Of a stretch of 7,023 nucleotides of DNA, positions 1 through 5,348 are shown in pieces. The translations under genes and the position numbers were made by a program. Location of the stretch: the NCBI GenBank assembly GCA_013041835.1, contig JABDRH010000671.1:1-7023 (forward strand), in the 5' to 3' direction. Source of the stretch: Desulfatitalea sp. (GTDB lineage Bacteria; Desulfobacterota; Desulfobacteria; Desulfobacterales; Desulfosarcinaceae). The notes below the pieces were generated by a model. The model did not search any database. It was not told the origin of the DNA and was given only the letters and a program-made list of their open reading frames with translations. The stretch's first letter is position 1; each line of letters opens with the position of its first letter.

Positions 1-435
1 GGCGATGGCGACCCGTTGTTTCATTCCGCCGCTCAGTTCATGGGGGTAACGGTTTTCAAACTTTTTCAGCCCCACCAGATCGATAAACCTGGCACTGATG
101 TCGCGACGTTCCGCCTTGCCGATACCGCGTACTTCCGGGCCGAACTCTACATTTCCCCGAACCGTTTTCCAGGGAAACAACAAGTATTCCTGAAAAACGA
201 TGCTCCTTTGAGGGTCCGGTCCGTTCACCGACTGTCCGTCGATCATGATCCGGCCCCGGGTCAATTTCTCCAATCCGGCCGCCATGAGCAAAAAGGTTGA
301 TTTGCCGCACCCGCTGGGGCCCAATATGGAGACAAATTCCTTTTCACGGACCTGAAGATTGAAATCCTCCACAGCGACAATCTGCCGTCTTTTCCGATCC
401 GTAAAAACCTTGCACACACTTTCAGCCCGGACCAT
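1..435 (-). CDS. ABC transporter ATP-binding protein, NitT/TauT (SsuB/TauB-like) type, C-terminus cut by window edge
   Basis: ATPase subunit of an importer, expected to sit on the cytoplasmic face of the membrane and power uptake of a small oxyanion or organic molecule. The first 145 residues are visible. They include a Walker A loop (GPSGCGKST, residues 39-47), a Q-loop glutamine at 82 followed by the LLFPW/TV/NV pattern typical of the nitrate/sulfonate/taurine subfamily, and the ABC signature LSGGMKQR (134-141). Walker B and the H-loop lie beyond base 1. The start ATG (435-433) immediately follows the TAA stop of the reductase gene, so translation is probably coupled to it. That tight link to a reductase suggests the transported compound may be the reductase substrate or a related nutrient. 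This is an inference: the permease and binding protein are not in view, and the substrate cannot be read from an ATPase alone. Confidence 0.93.
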   Translation of the reverse strand, partial: MVRAESVCKVFTDRKRRQIVAVEDFNLQVREKEFVSILGPSGCGKSTFLLMAAGLEKLTRGRIMIDGQSVNGPDPQRSIVFQEYLLFPWKTVRGNVEFGPEVRGIGKAERRDISARFIDLVGLKKFENRYPHELSGGMKQRVAIA

Positions 436-1605
436 TTATCTGCCCAATCCAAATTTTATCTGTTCAATGAAGCCCTCGATACGGACTTTAAGCTGCCCCA
501 CATCTGACTGGGAGTAATCCGTGACGATATGCAAATAAGGCAGTCCATGTTTTTCTTTCACCACTTCTCGCACGCGAAAGGATTCAATATTGAACGCATG
601 GCAGGACTGCCAGGCCAGATCGATGACCCCCTGGATCTTGTATTCGGTGATCAACCGGTCAATCTGTTCAAAGCGCGTGTTGTTCGGCGACATACTGGCA
701 CAGGTAACCTTTAAATAGCGCCGGGCGATGGCTTCGATGGGGTCATCGCCAGGATCGATCTGGTCATCCATCCGCGTTACCCCGCCGCAGCCTTCCTGGC
801 ACACGACCACGCCACCGCTTTGTTCCACCAAACGCAGCACCTTGTCGCATCCCAGGCTGTTACCCAGACCGGTCCAAAGAATCCGCGGCCGGTCCGCTGA
901 ACAGGCGAACTGCTTTGCAGCGATCCTGCGCCTGAGTTCTTCCAGAACAGATTCCAGTTCTTTAAGATAGTGTTTGCGGTCAATGGTGTAGGACATGCTG
1001 GTGGACAAGGCCACCAGATCCAACCCCATGATGGGCACGGGGTGAGACTTTCGGCACTGATGAATCCGCTTTAACAGCACCCTTTCCCTGTTGCCCTGTT
1101 CAATGGCTGCCAACAGGGCGTCATGGGTGATTCGGCAATCCAGTTGCGCTTCGAGAAATCCCTTGAGTCTATGCACTTCATCGATCCAGTAACGCAACGC
1201 TGCCGGGTTTTCCGGTTTTTGTGGCAAATCCATCACGTGCATGGACTTTTCACGACCCAACACCTCGTACATTTTCTTGCGGCCGTCGCACGTGGTTTCG
1301 CCCACGATGCAGTCCGCCAGGGGAAAAATCGGGCAAGTGTTATTAATAGCCCGTCCATAGGTGGCCTTCACCATGGGGCACTGGTCAGCCGGCAGCACCT
1401 GCTCCGCGGCCTCGATGGGCCCCTGCGTGGTGCCGCACAGCCCCACAGTGATAGCGCCGGCGGCCCAGGCGACTTCGCGCGGGAAATAAGAGCACAGGCA
1501 CCCCACGACTTTGTGGCCCTCATCCTTTGCCATTTCAAGCGCCAGCGCAAAGCTGGTTTTGACTTCATCAATCGTTCTTGTATGTTCCAACGTCATGACA
1601 TTCAT
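436..1605 (-). CDS. yjiM: 2-hydroxyacyl-CoA dehydratase-family reductase, double-cubane-cluster (YjiM-like) type
   Basis: 389-residue member of the BcrB/BcrC-HgdB superfamily, probably a cytoplasmic oxygen-sensitive reductase receiving electrons one at a time from the ATP-driven activator encoded just upstream. It matches, from recalled family knowledge, the E. coli YjiM / Carboxydothermus double-cubane-cluster protein pattern rather than true dehydratases: an early Cys in GCLCSYFP (C38), a CP at 76-77, another at 91-92, the signature GETTCDGRKKMYE (102-114, C106), then a second half with C273, C302 in a CxxxSPN context, C335 in QSCHAF and a C-terminal TDYSQSDVGQL (362-372). These cysteines are the likely cluster ligands. 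Start chosen at 1605 because AGGA lies 8 bases upstream; an in-frame ATG at 1596 is the alternative. The frame stays open upstream to 1758, but that part is antisense-frame shadow of the activator gene. It overlaps the activator by 38 bp and abuts the ABC ATPase. The physiological substrate is unknown. Confidence 0.9.
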   Translation of the reverse strand: MNVMTLEHTRTIDEVKTSFALALEMAKDEGHKVVGCLCSYFPREVAWAAGAITVGLCGTTQGPIEAAEQVLPADQCPMVKATYGRAINNTCPIFPLADCIVGETTCDGRKKMYEVLGREKSMHVMDLPQKPENPAALRYWIDEVHRLKGFLEAQLDCRITHDALLAAIEQGNRERVLLKRIHQCRKSHPVPIMGLDLVALSTSMSYTIDRKHYLKELESVLEELRRRIAAKQFACSADRPRILWTGLGNSLGCDKVLRLVEQSGGVVVCQEGCGGVTRMDDQIDPGDDPIEAIARRYLKVTCASMSPNNTRFEQIDRLITEYKIQGVIDLAWQSCHAFNIESFRVREVVKEKHGLPYLHIVTDYSQSDVGQLKVRIEGFIEQIKFGLGR

Positions 1606-2407
1606 TCTTTTGTTCCTGAAGCACTTGTTCTTTGGCAAAGATCGCGGCGCCCAGGGCACCGGTAATCTGCACATCTGCGTCAATGGGCATGAAACCCGCC
1701 CCCAAAACATTTTCCAGGGCCCGGCACAGTCCCTGGTTTTTGGCCACCCCCCCCACAAAAGCGGTATTTTTAAAGGGCTTTAAGCGCCTGGCCATTGTCC
1801 CAACCCGCCGAGCAATACTTTGGTGCAACCCGGCGGCAATATCACTTCTTGAGTTGCCCGCGGCCAGCAGGGAGATCACTTCGGATTCGGCAAACACGAT
1901 GCACGTGCTGTTGATTTGACAGGGTTCACCGGTTCGCACGGACAATCGACTGAAATCGTCAATATTCACTTCCAATGCACCGGCCATGATTTCCAGGAAC
2001 CTTCCGGTTCCGGCCGCACATCGGTCGTTCATGATAAAGTCGGCGACACTGCCATCCTTGTTCAGCGTGATGGCTTTGCTGTCCTGGCCGCCGATATCGA
2101 TCAACGATGCCACATCGGGATTCAAAAAACGCACACCTTTGGCATGGCATGAAATTTCCGTCAGGGCCTTATCCGCAAAAGGAAGAGAAATTCTGCCATA
2201 CCCGGTGGCCACGATGCGCCTGATCTCTTCGCGACGGCAATGCGCACGATCCAGCACTTTCTGAAAGACCGCTTCACCGGCTTTTTGCGGCACAGCGCCT
2301 GTTCGTATGATCTTGGCCGCAACAATGCCAGAGTGGTCGATAATCACCGACTTGGCTGTCAATGAGCCGACATCGATTCCTGCATAAAAGCCATTTACTG
2401 CCGTCAT
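1568..2407 (-). CDS. yjiL: Acyl-CoA dehydratase/reductase activator ATPase (BcrAD/BadFG, YjiL/HgdC-like)
   Basis: 279-residue ASKHA-fold ATPase that, in this family, forms a homodimer bridged by one [4Fe-4S] cluster and uses ATP hydrolysis to inject a low-potential electron into its partner reductase. Visible motifs are the N-terminal phosphate loop GIDVGSLTAKS (10-20), GGQDSKAI (106-113), the cluster cysteine in NDRCAAGTG (C130), the second cysteine in INSTCIVFAESEV (C169) and the adenosine motif VGGVAKNQG (218-226). Both cluster cysteines and all nucleotide loops are intact, so it should be active. The start at 2407 is forced: an in-frame TGA lies two codons upstream, and a weak GGATG precedes it. 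The C-terminus runs about 20 residues past the conserved core and overlaps the reductase start, somewhat longer than the roughly 255 residues usual for YjiL. It is the first gene of the operon in this window, with a 640-bp gap upstream. Confidence 0.93.
   Translation of the reverse strand: MTAVNGFYAGIDVGSLTAKSVIIDHSGIVAAKIIRTGAVPQKAGEAVFQKVLDRAHCRREEIRRIVATGYGRISLPFADKALTEISCHAKGVRFLNPDVASLIDIGGQDSKAITLNKDGSVADFIMNDRCAAGTGRFLEIMAGALEVNIDDFSRLSVRTGEPCQINSTCIVFAESEVISLLAAGNSRSDIAAGLHQSIARRVGTMARRLKPFKNTAFVGGVAKNQGLCRALENVLGAGFMPIDADVQITGALGAAIFAKEQVLQEQKNECHDVGTYKND
1614..1617 (-). promoter_or_regulatory. Ribosome binding site deciding the reductase start
   Basis: AGGA on the minus strand, 8 bases before the ATG at 1605. 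It lies inside the activator coding sequence and favours the 1605 start over the in-frame ATG at 1596. Confidence 0.55.
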
Positions 2408-2429
2408 CGTTCATCATCCCAAAATGCAA

Positions 2430-2670
2430 CGGCACCCGCCGGACGCCTCGGTTCAAAACAACGAAAGGCTCAAGCGAGGGCAAAGGCATACTTCACCACA
2501 GGCGAGTCTGACGAGCCTAAGAGACTTCGGGCTACACAGCTACCAATGAAGAATGATGGTGATGATTACAGGGATTGGCAGGTGAAACACCTAATGGACC
2601 AGGGTCCCGTCACAACGGCAATTCCATGAGCCAACCTACCTGGGCAGCCAGCACCAAGCCTCTCACGTAA
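2430..2670 (+). other. Unassigned intergenic segment rich in inverted repeats; possible structured RNA or element relic
   Basis: No gene family is recognised here. Read as plus-strand RNA it can form several local stems: GCCTCG (2445-2450) with CGAGGGC (2475-2481, one bulge); AGCCTAAG (2514-2521) with CTTCGGGCT (2525-2533) around an AGA loop; AGGTG/CACCT (2580-2592) around AAA; GGAC/GTCC (2596-2607); and CTGG/CCAG (2640-2651). A longer-range pairing, CCAAT (2543-2547) with ATTGG (2574-2578), is also possible. The same segment has one plus-strand reading frame open from 2366 to the TGA at 2627-2629, but with no start codon before ATG 2546. It uses AGG, AGA, CTA, CGA and ACA codons unlike the neighbours. 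It could be a structured RNA, a degenerate mobile element such as a group II intron fragment, a gene remnant, or chance. I cannot decide from sequence alone. Confidence 0.3.
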
Positions 2671-2770
2671 AACCGATATGACGATGAATTATGAACATAA
2701 AGTGCTCTGAATTTGATCGCTTGGGTAAAAGAGATCTTTGTCTAACACCGGCGACATAAAAACGCAAATA

Positions 2771-2784
2771 GAATCCATGGATTC
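2771..2784. repeat. Perfect 14-bp palindrome in the intergenic region
   Basis: GAATCCATGGATTC reads identically on both strands. It lies 30 bases before a small candidate ORF, about 270 bases before the dsbA-like start and about 360 bases upstream of the activator start on the other strand. A symmetric site of this size could bind a dimeric regulator serving either direction, but no regulator gene is nearby and a second copy was not noticed in the gap. Confidence 0.4.
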
Positions 2785-2800
2785 AATAAAGGAAGTATGT

Positions 2801-2908
2801 ATGAAAGCGCCCTTGATCGGCAGTGGCAAATGCGCCAATCAAAACACTTTTTATCATTCAGCGTCAGACCGGTCCATCGGCGAACGCCGCCCTTTTATCA
2901 CCAAATGA
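2801..2908 (+). CDS. Doubtful 35-residue small ORF, no known family
   Basis: ATG at 2801 is preceded by AAAGGAAG (2788-2795) at a good distance (5 bases), and the frame runs 35 codons to TGA at 2906-2908. The product begins MKAPLIGSGK and is basic and polar, with one cysteine (residue 11), no membrane segment and no motif I recognise. An overlapping frame from ATG 2797 gives 39 codons but is too close to the ribosome binding site. Short ORFs of this size arise often by chance, so the ribosome binding site is the only real support. It lies between the unassigned segment and the promoter region of the dsbA-like gene. Confidence 0.2.
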   Translation: MKAPLIGSGKCANQNTFYHSASDRSIGERRPFITK

Positions 2909-2943
2909 TCATGTTTTGAATCCAATGTAGGCTGAATTTGGTA

Positions 2944-2972
2944 TTGAGTCCCTCGATATTTGGCGCTACAAC
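2944..2972 (+). promoter_or_regulatory. Weak sigma-70-like promoter candidate for the dsbA-like gene
   Basis: TTGAGT (2944-2949) and TACAAC (2967-2972) are separated by 17 bases, about 75 bases before the start codon at 3048. Each hexamer differs from consensus at two positions. A closer alternative is an AT-rich TATATT near 3010-3015 with a poor upstream box. Neither is convincing alone. Confidence 0.22.
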
Positions 2973-3031
2973 ACACCACGCGGTTTTCAGAATCATCAAC
3001 AAGTGCTTTATATTACATCTTTCAACCCTTG

Positions 3032-3038
3032 AAAGGAG
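3032..3038 (+). promoter_or_regulatory. Ribosome binding site deciding the start of the dsbA-like gene
   Basis: AAAGGAG ends 9 bases before ATG 3048 but only 3 bases before the in-frame GTG at 3042, so ATG 3048 is the better start. Confidence 0.7.
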
Positions 3039-3047
3039 ATTGTGGCG

Positions 3048-3884
3048 ATGTCGATCCTCCGCAACATGTTATCGGCCATTGTTTTGCTGACACTTTGCGT
3101 CTCACCGGCTTTGGCCGAGGTCAACAGCTCGGTGCTCAGCACCATCAAGCTTTCCCATGCGCCTCTGGATATCGAGGTGTCTTTAACCGGTCAGCGCATC
3201 TATGTGCTCGACGATCAGGGCGACCTGCTGATCTATGACCCTGAGGGCAAACTCATGGATAAGCTTAAGGTGGGCACCCAGGTCAATCAGCTCAAGGTAG
3301 GCGCCAGAGACGATGTGCTTTATCTCGTCAATCCCAAGGATCAAACGATCCAGGTCCTCGACCTGACATTTACCTACAAGATCGACACCAGCACAGCGCC
3401 CATCAAGGGCCCGGCTGATGCGCCCGTTACGATTGCCGTGTTCAGTGATTTCCAATGCCCGTACTGTTCACGCATCGGAGGCATCATTGACAAGGTGCTG
3501 GAAGCGTATCCCAAACAGGTCAATACGGCTTTCAAGCACTTTCCCCTCTCCAACCACCAATTTGCAGCCAAGGCGGCCCAGGCAACCGTGGCCGCCCAGG
3601 CCCAGGGCAAGTTTTGGGAATACCATGACCTGATTTTCAAGGACTTCCGAAACTTGAATGATGAGAAGCTGGATGAATTCGCGGACACGCTCAAGCTTGA
3701 CAAGAAAGCGTTTGAAAAGGCCAAGGCCGACCCGAAGACGGCCGAGAGGGTGCTGCGCGATCAAGCCGAGGGCCAGCGGGTGGGGGTCACCGGCACGCCG
3801 AGCGTCTATGTCAACGGCCAGTTGGTTCGTCCGGCCAACTTTAACGGCATCAAGGCTGCCGTGGAAAAAGCGCTGGGAAACTAA
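3048..3884 (+). CDS. Exported DsbA-family thiol:disulfide oxidoreductase with N-terminal beta-propeller-like segment
   Basis: 278-residue periplasmic protein, predicted to oxidise, reduce or isomerise disulfides in exported proteins. A Sec signal peptide is visible: hydrophobic core from about residue 8, cleavage after ALA at residue 23. The cysteine at 17 does not fit a lipobox. Residues about 35-105 show two strand-rich units of the IYVLDDQGDLLIYDPEG / LYLVNPKDQTIQVLDL kind, resembling isolated YVTN/NHL propeller blades. From about residue 117 comes a DsbA/thioredoxin-4 domain: APIKGPADAPVTIAVFSDFQ leading into CPYC (137-140), a FKHFPLS stretch, a helical insertion rich in Lys/Asp/Glu, and the cis-proline loop VTGTPSVYVNG (P251). 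CPYC differs from the CPHC of classical DsbA and is common in broader DsbA-like proteins, so the direction of catalysis is uncertain. It is transcribed alone and converges on the mqn operon. No DsbB or DsbD partner is in the window. Confidence 0.9.
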   Translation: MSILRNMLSAIVLLTLCVSPALAEVNSSVLSTIKLSHAPLDIEVSLTGQRIYVLDDQGDLLIYDPEGKLMDKLKVGTQVNQLKVGARDDVLYLVNPKDQTIQVLDLTFTYKIDTSTAPIKGPADAPVTIAVFSDFQCPYCSRIGGIIDKVLEAYPKQVNTAFKHFPLSNHQFAAKAAQATVAAQAQGKFWEYHDLIFKDFRNLNDEKLDEFADTLKLDKKAFEKAKADPKTAERVLRDQAEGQRVGVTGTPSVYVNGQLVRPANFNGIKAAVEKALGN

Positions 3885-3901
3885 CCCATCAACACCGGGT
3901 T
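3883..3901. terminator. Weak hairpin between convergent genes
   Basis: AACCC (3883-3887) and GGGTT (3897-3901) form a 5-bp inverted repeat filling the 17-bp gap between the convergent stop codons. There is no T-run on either side, so it is a poor intrinsic terminator. Its position is the main support. Confidence 0.25.
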
Positions 3902-4729
3902 CTACGCCAGCAGCGGCGACACGGCGCCGGCGACGCCGGCCAAGGTGGAGATGGGAAAAAAGCGTTGGGGTAAAGGGATCGATGGGATGTACATCATGAT
4001 AAATAGAAGGATGGTGACCCCATAGGCCGCCAACGCCGGCGAGCCGGCGTCGATCCCGCGCAGCAGCAACGCCAGACACAGCATGGCCGCAAGGTGGGAA
4101 ACGGCCGCGGCAATCTGGGCGCCCCCGGCGCCCAGTGCGGCCGGGAGGCTGTGAATACCGTGCCGGCGATCGCTTTCCAGATCCATTTGGGCATAAATGA
4201 TGTCCGCGCCGCTCAGCCAGAAGAAGACAAAACAGGCAAAGAGCAGGACCTGTTCCGAGAAATGGGGATGACCGGCCGCGGCCACATAGGCGCCCAGCGG
4301 CGCCAAGGCCAGACACAGGCCGATACCGAAATGGCATAAAACAGTAAACCGCTTGAGCAACGAATAGCCCAGCAGCGGCGCCAGGGGAATGGGCGCCAGG
4401 ATGAGGCACCAGTGGTTGAGCAAGGCGCAAGATGGAAGATAGAGCAGCAGGCCGCCGAAGGCGACGGTCATGGCCAATCCCAGGCGCATGCGGCCCGAAG
4501 GCAATTCACGGCCGGCGGTGCGCGGATTGAGGGCGTCAATGCGCCGGTCGAAGATGCGGTTGAAGGACATGCCGAACGTGCGCGCGCCCACGGCGGCAGC
4601 CACGATCAAGCCCAGTACGCCAATGGGTGGCCAGGTCCGGTCAGCTCCCAACCAGGCGCCGGTAAAGATCAGGGGCAGGCTGAAGGCGGTGTGCTCAACC
4701 TTGATAAAAGCCAGTAATTTTTTAAGCAT
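3902..4729 (-). CDS. mqnP: UbiA-family prenyltransferase, probable menaquinone enzyme MqnP
   Basis: 275-residue integral membrane aromatic prenyltransferase. In the futalosine route it is expected to attach the polyprenyl tail to 1,4-dihydroxy-6-naphthoate. Both aspartate-rich motifs that hold Mg-pyrophosphate are present: N57-x3-D61-x3-D65 in FNRIFDRRIDALNPRT, and D183-x3-D187 in YAQMDLESDRRHGIHSLP. About eight or nine hydrophobic segments fill the rest. The start at 4729 gives the usual MLKKLLAFIKVEHT...FTGA beginning; the frame remains open to 4828 but those codons are shadow of mqnB. The start overlaps the mqnB stop by 8 bp and has no clear ribosome binding site, so translational coupling is likely. 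Without this context it could be called a 4-hydroxybenzoate polyprenyltransferase (UbiA); the adjacent mqnB and mqnD make menaquinone the better assignment. Confidence 0.88.
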   Translation of the reverse strand: MLKKLLAFIKVEHTAFSLPLIFTGAWLGADRTWPPIGVLGLIVAAAVGARTFGMSFNRIFDRRIDALNPRTAGRELPSGRMRLGLAMTVAFGGLLLYLPSCALLNHWCLILAPIPLAPLLGYSLLKRFTVLCHFGIGLCLALAPLGAYVAAAGHPHFSEQVLLFACFVFFWLSGADIIYAQMDLESDRRHGIHSLPAALGAGGAQIAAAVSHLAAMLCLALLLRGIDAGSPALAAYGVTILLFIMMYIPSIPLPQRFFPISTLAGVAGAVSPLLA

Positions 4730-5348
4730 GCGGGTTGACGTCCAGGGCTTGGCACAACACCTCACTGATCCGGGTGCTGACGGCATGAAGATTTTCCAGC
4801 AGGGTTTTGCGCTGGGTGGGACGGGCATGATCCGAGACCCCTTTGATCAGGTCGCAAGTCACGCCATGCCAGGCGGCCACCCGGGCAATGGCCGCGCCTT
4901 CCATATCCACGACATCTGCGAATGCCGCATACTTGCTGCGACGCCGAAGGTCGAAAACCGGACGGTCGCAGGTCACCAGGCGCGCCGGGGGAAGCTGAAG
5001 TTTCAGCCTGTGCTGGCAAACGATCGGCAGGGACTGCTTGCCGAGCACTTCATGATCACCTTCCAGGGCGCTGACAATGTGCAGCAACTGTTCCACCTCA
5101 AATCCGGCGGTATCGTGCAAGGCACCGCAGGCCCCTGCATTGACCAGGCAGGTGACGCCATGGCGAAGGAGAAGGGATTGAGCCGCGGCCGCGGCCGCCA
5201 CCTTGCCCATGCCGCAAACCGTTATGACCAGGCGGGGCTGAAGCGGGGTATGATAGATTTCGAACGGTTCTGGTGTGGTTTTCTCCGCCCGGCTTAGCGC
5301 CAAGAAAGGCTTGGCTTCGAACCGGGTAGCAAATACCAGGCCGGTCAT
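4722..5348 (-). CDS. mqnB: Futalosine hydrolase MqnB
   Basis: 208-residue nucleosidase of the MTA/SAH nucleosidase-phosphorylase fold. MqnB cleaves futalosine to dehypoxanthine futalosine plus hypoxanthine in cytoplasmic menaquinone synthesis. Visible family landmarks are FATRFEAKPF with the early acidic residue E11, CGMGKVAAAA (45-54), the glycine-rich VNAGACGAL (69-77), the substrate-contacting pair M149-E150 in VVDMEGAA, and the catalytic aspartate in KGVSDHA (D173). A run of six alanines (51-56), encoded by a GCGGCC repeat, replaces the more varied helix usual there. The ATG overlaps the mqnD stop as ATGA (5345-5348), and AGGA lies 8 bases upstream. Position between mqnD and a UbiA enzyme separates it from MTA/SAH nucleosidases, which share the same motifs. 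Confidence 0.9.
   Translation of the reverse strand: MTGLVFATRFEAKPFLALSRAEKTTPEPFEIYHTPLQPRLVITVCGMGKVAAAAAAQSLLLRHGVTCLVNAGACGALHDTAGFEVEQLLHIVSALEGDHEVLGKQSLPIVCQHRLKLQLPPARLVTCDRPVFDLRRRSKYAAFADVVDMEGAAIARVAAWHGVTCDLIKGVSDHARPTQRKTLLENLHAVSTRISEVLCQALDVNPHA

Noticed and set aside
1123..1665. 180-codon plus-strand open frame
   Set aside because: Antisense to the reductase, whose catalytic signatures are unambiguous.
436..1758. Longer 440-codon version of the reductase starting at 1758
   Set aside because: The extra 51 codons lie over the conserved activator C-terminal half and do not resemble the family; ATG 1605 has a ribosome binding site and gives the expected N-terminus.
2627..2629. 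TGA possibly read as selenocysteine, linking the two open stretches of the intergenic frame
   Set aside because: No recognisable gene around it, no clear SECIS hairpin right after the TGA, and no Cys-containing homologue known to me.
2878..2896. GC-rich dyad CGGCG-AA-CGCCG followed by CCCTTTT, resembling an intrinsic terminator
   Set aside because: A 2-base loop cannot form and the usable stem is only 3 bp; no convincing transcript ends there.
2408..3047. tRNA, CRISPR array or riboswitch in the intergenic gap
   Set aside because: No cloverleaf with a GGTTCRA arm, no regularly spaced repeats, and no riboswitch core I recognise; the leaders directly before 2407 and 3048 look unremarkable.
3468..4430. 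320-codon minus-strand open frame spanning the convergent junction
   Set aside because: It overlaps two well-supported genes in other frames and reads as low-complexity Arg/Gly/Ala text.
3902..4828. Longer 308-codon version of the prenyltransferase
   Set aside because: The extra N-terminal residues are a frame-shadow of mqnB; the usual UbiA N-terminus starts at 4729.
5184..5200. GCGGCC tandem repeat
   Set aside because: It simply encodes the alanine run in MqnB (residues 51-56); no sign of a separate element.
4470..5297. 275-codon plus-strand open frame
   Set aside because: Antisense to mqnP and mqnB, with no recognisable motif of its own.
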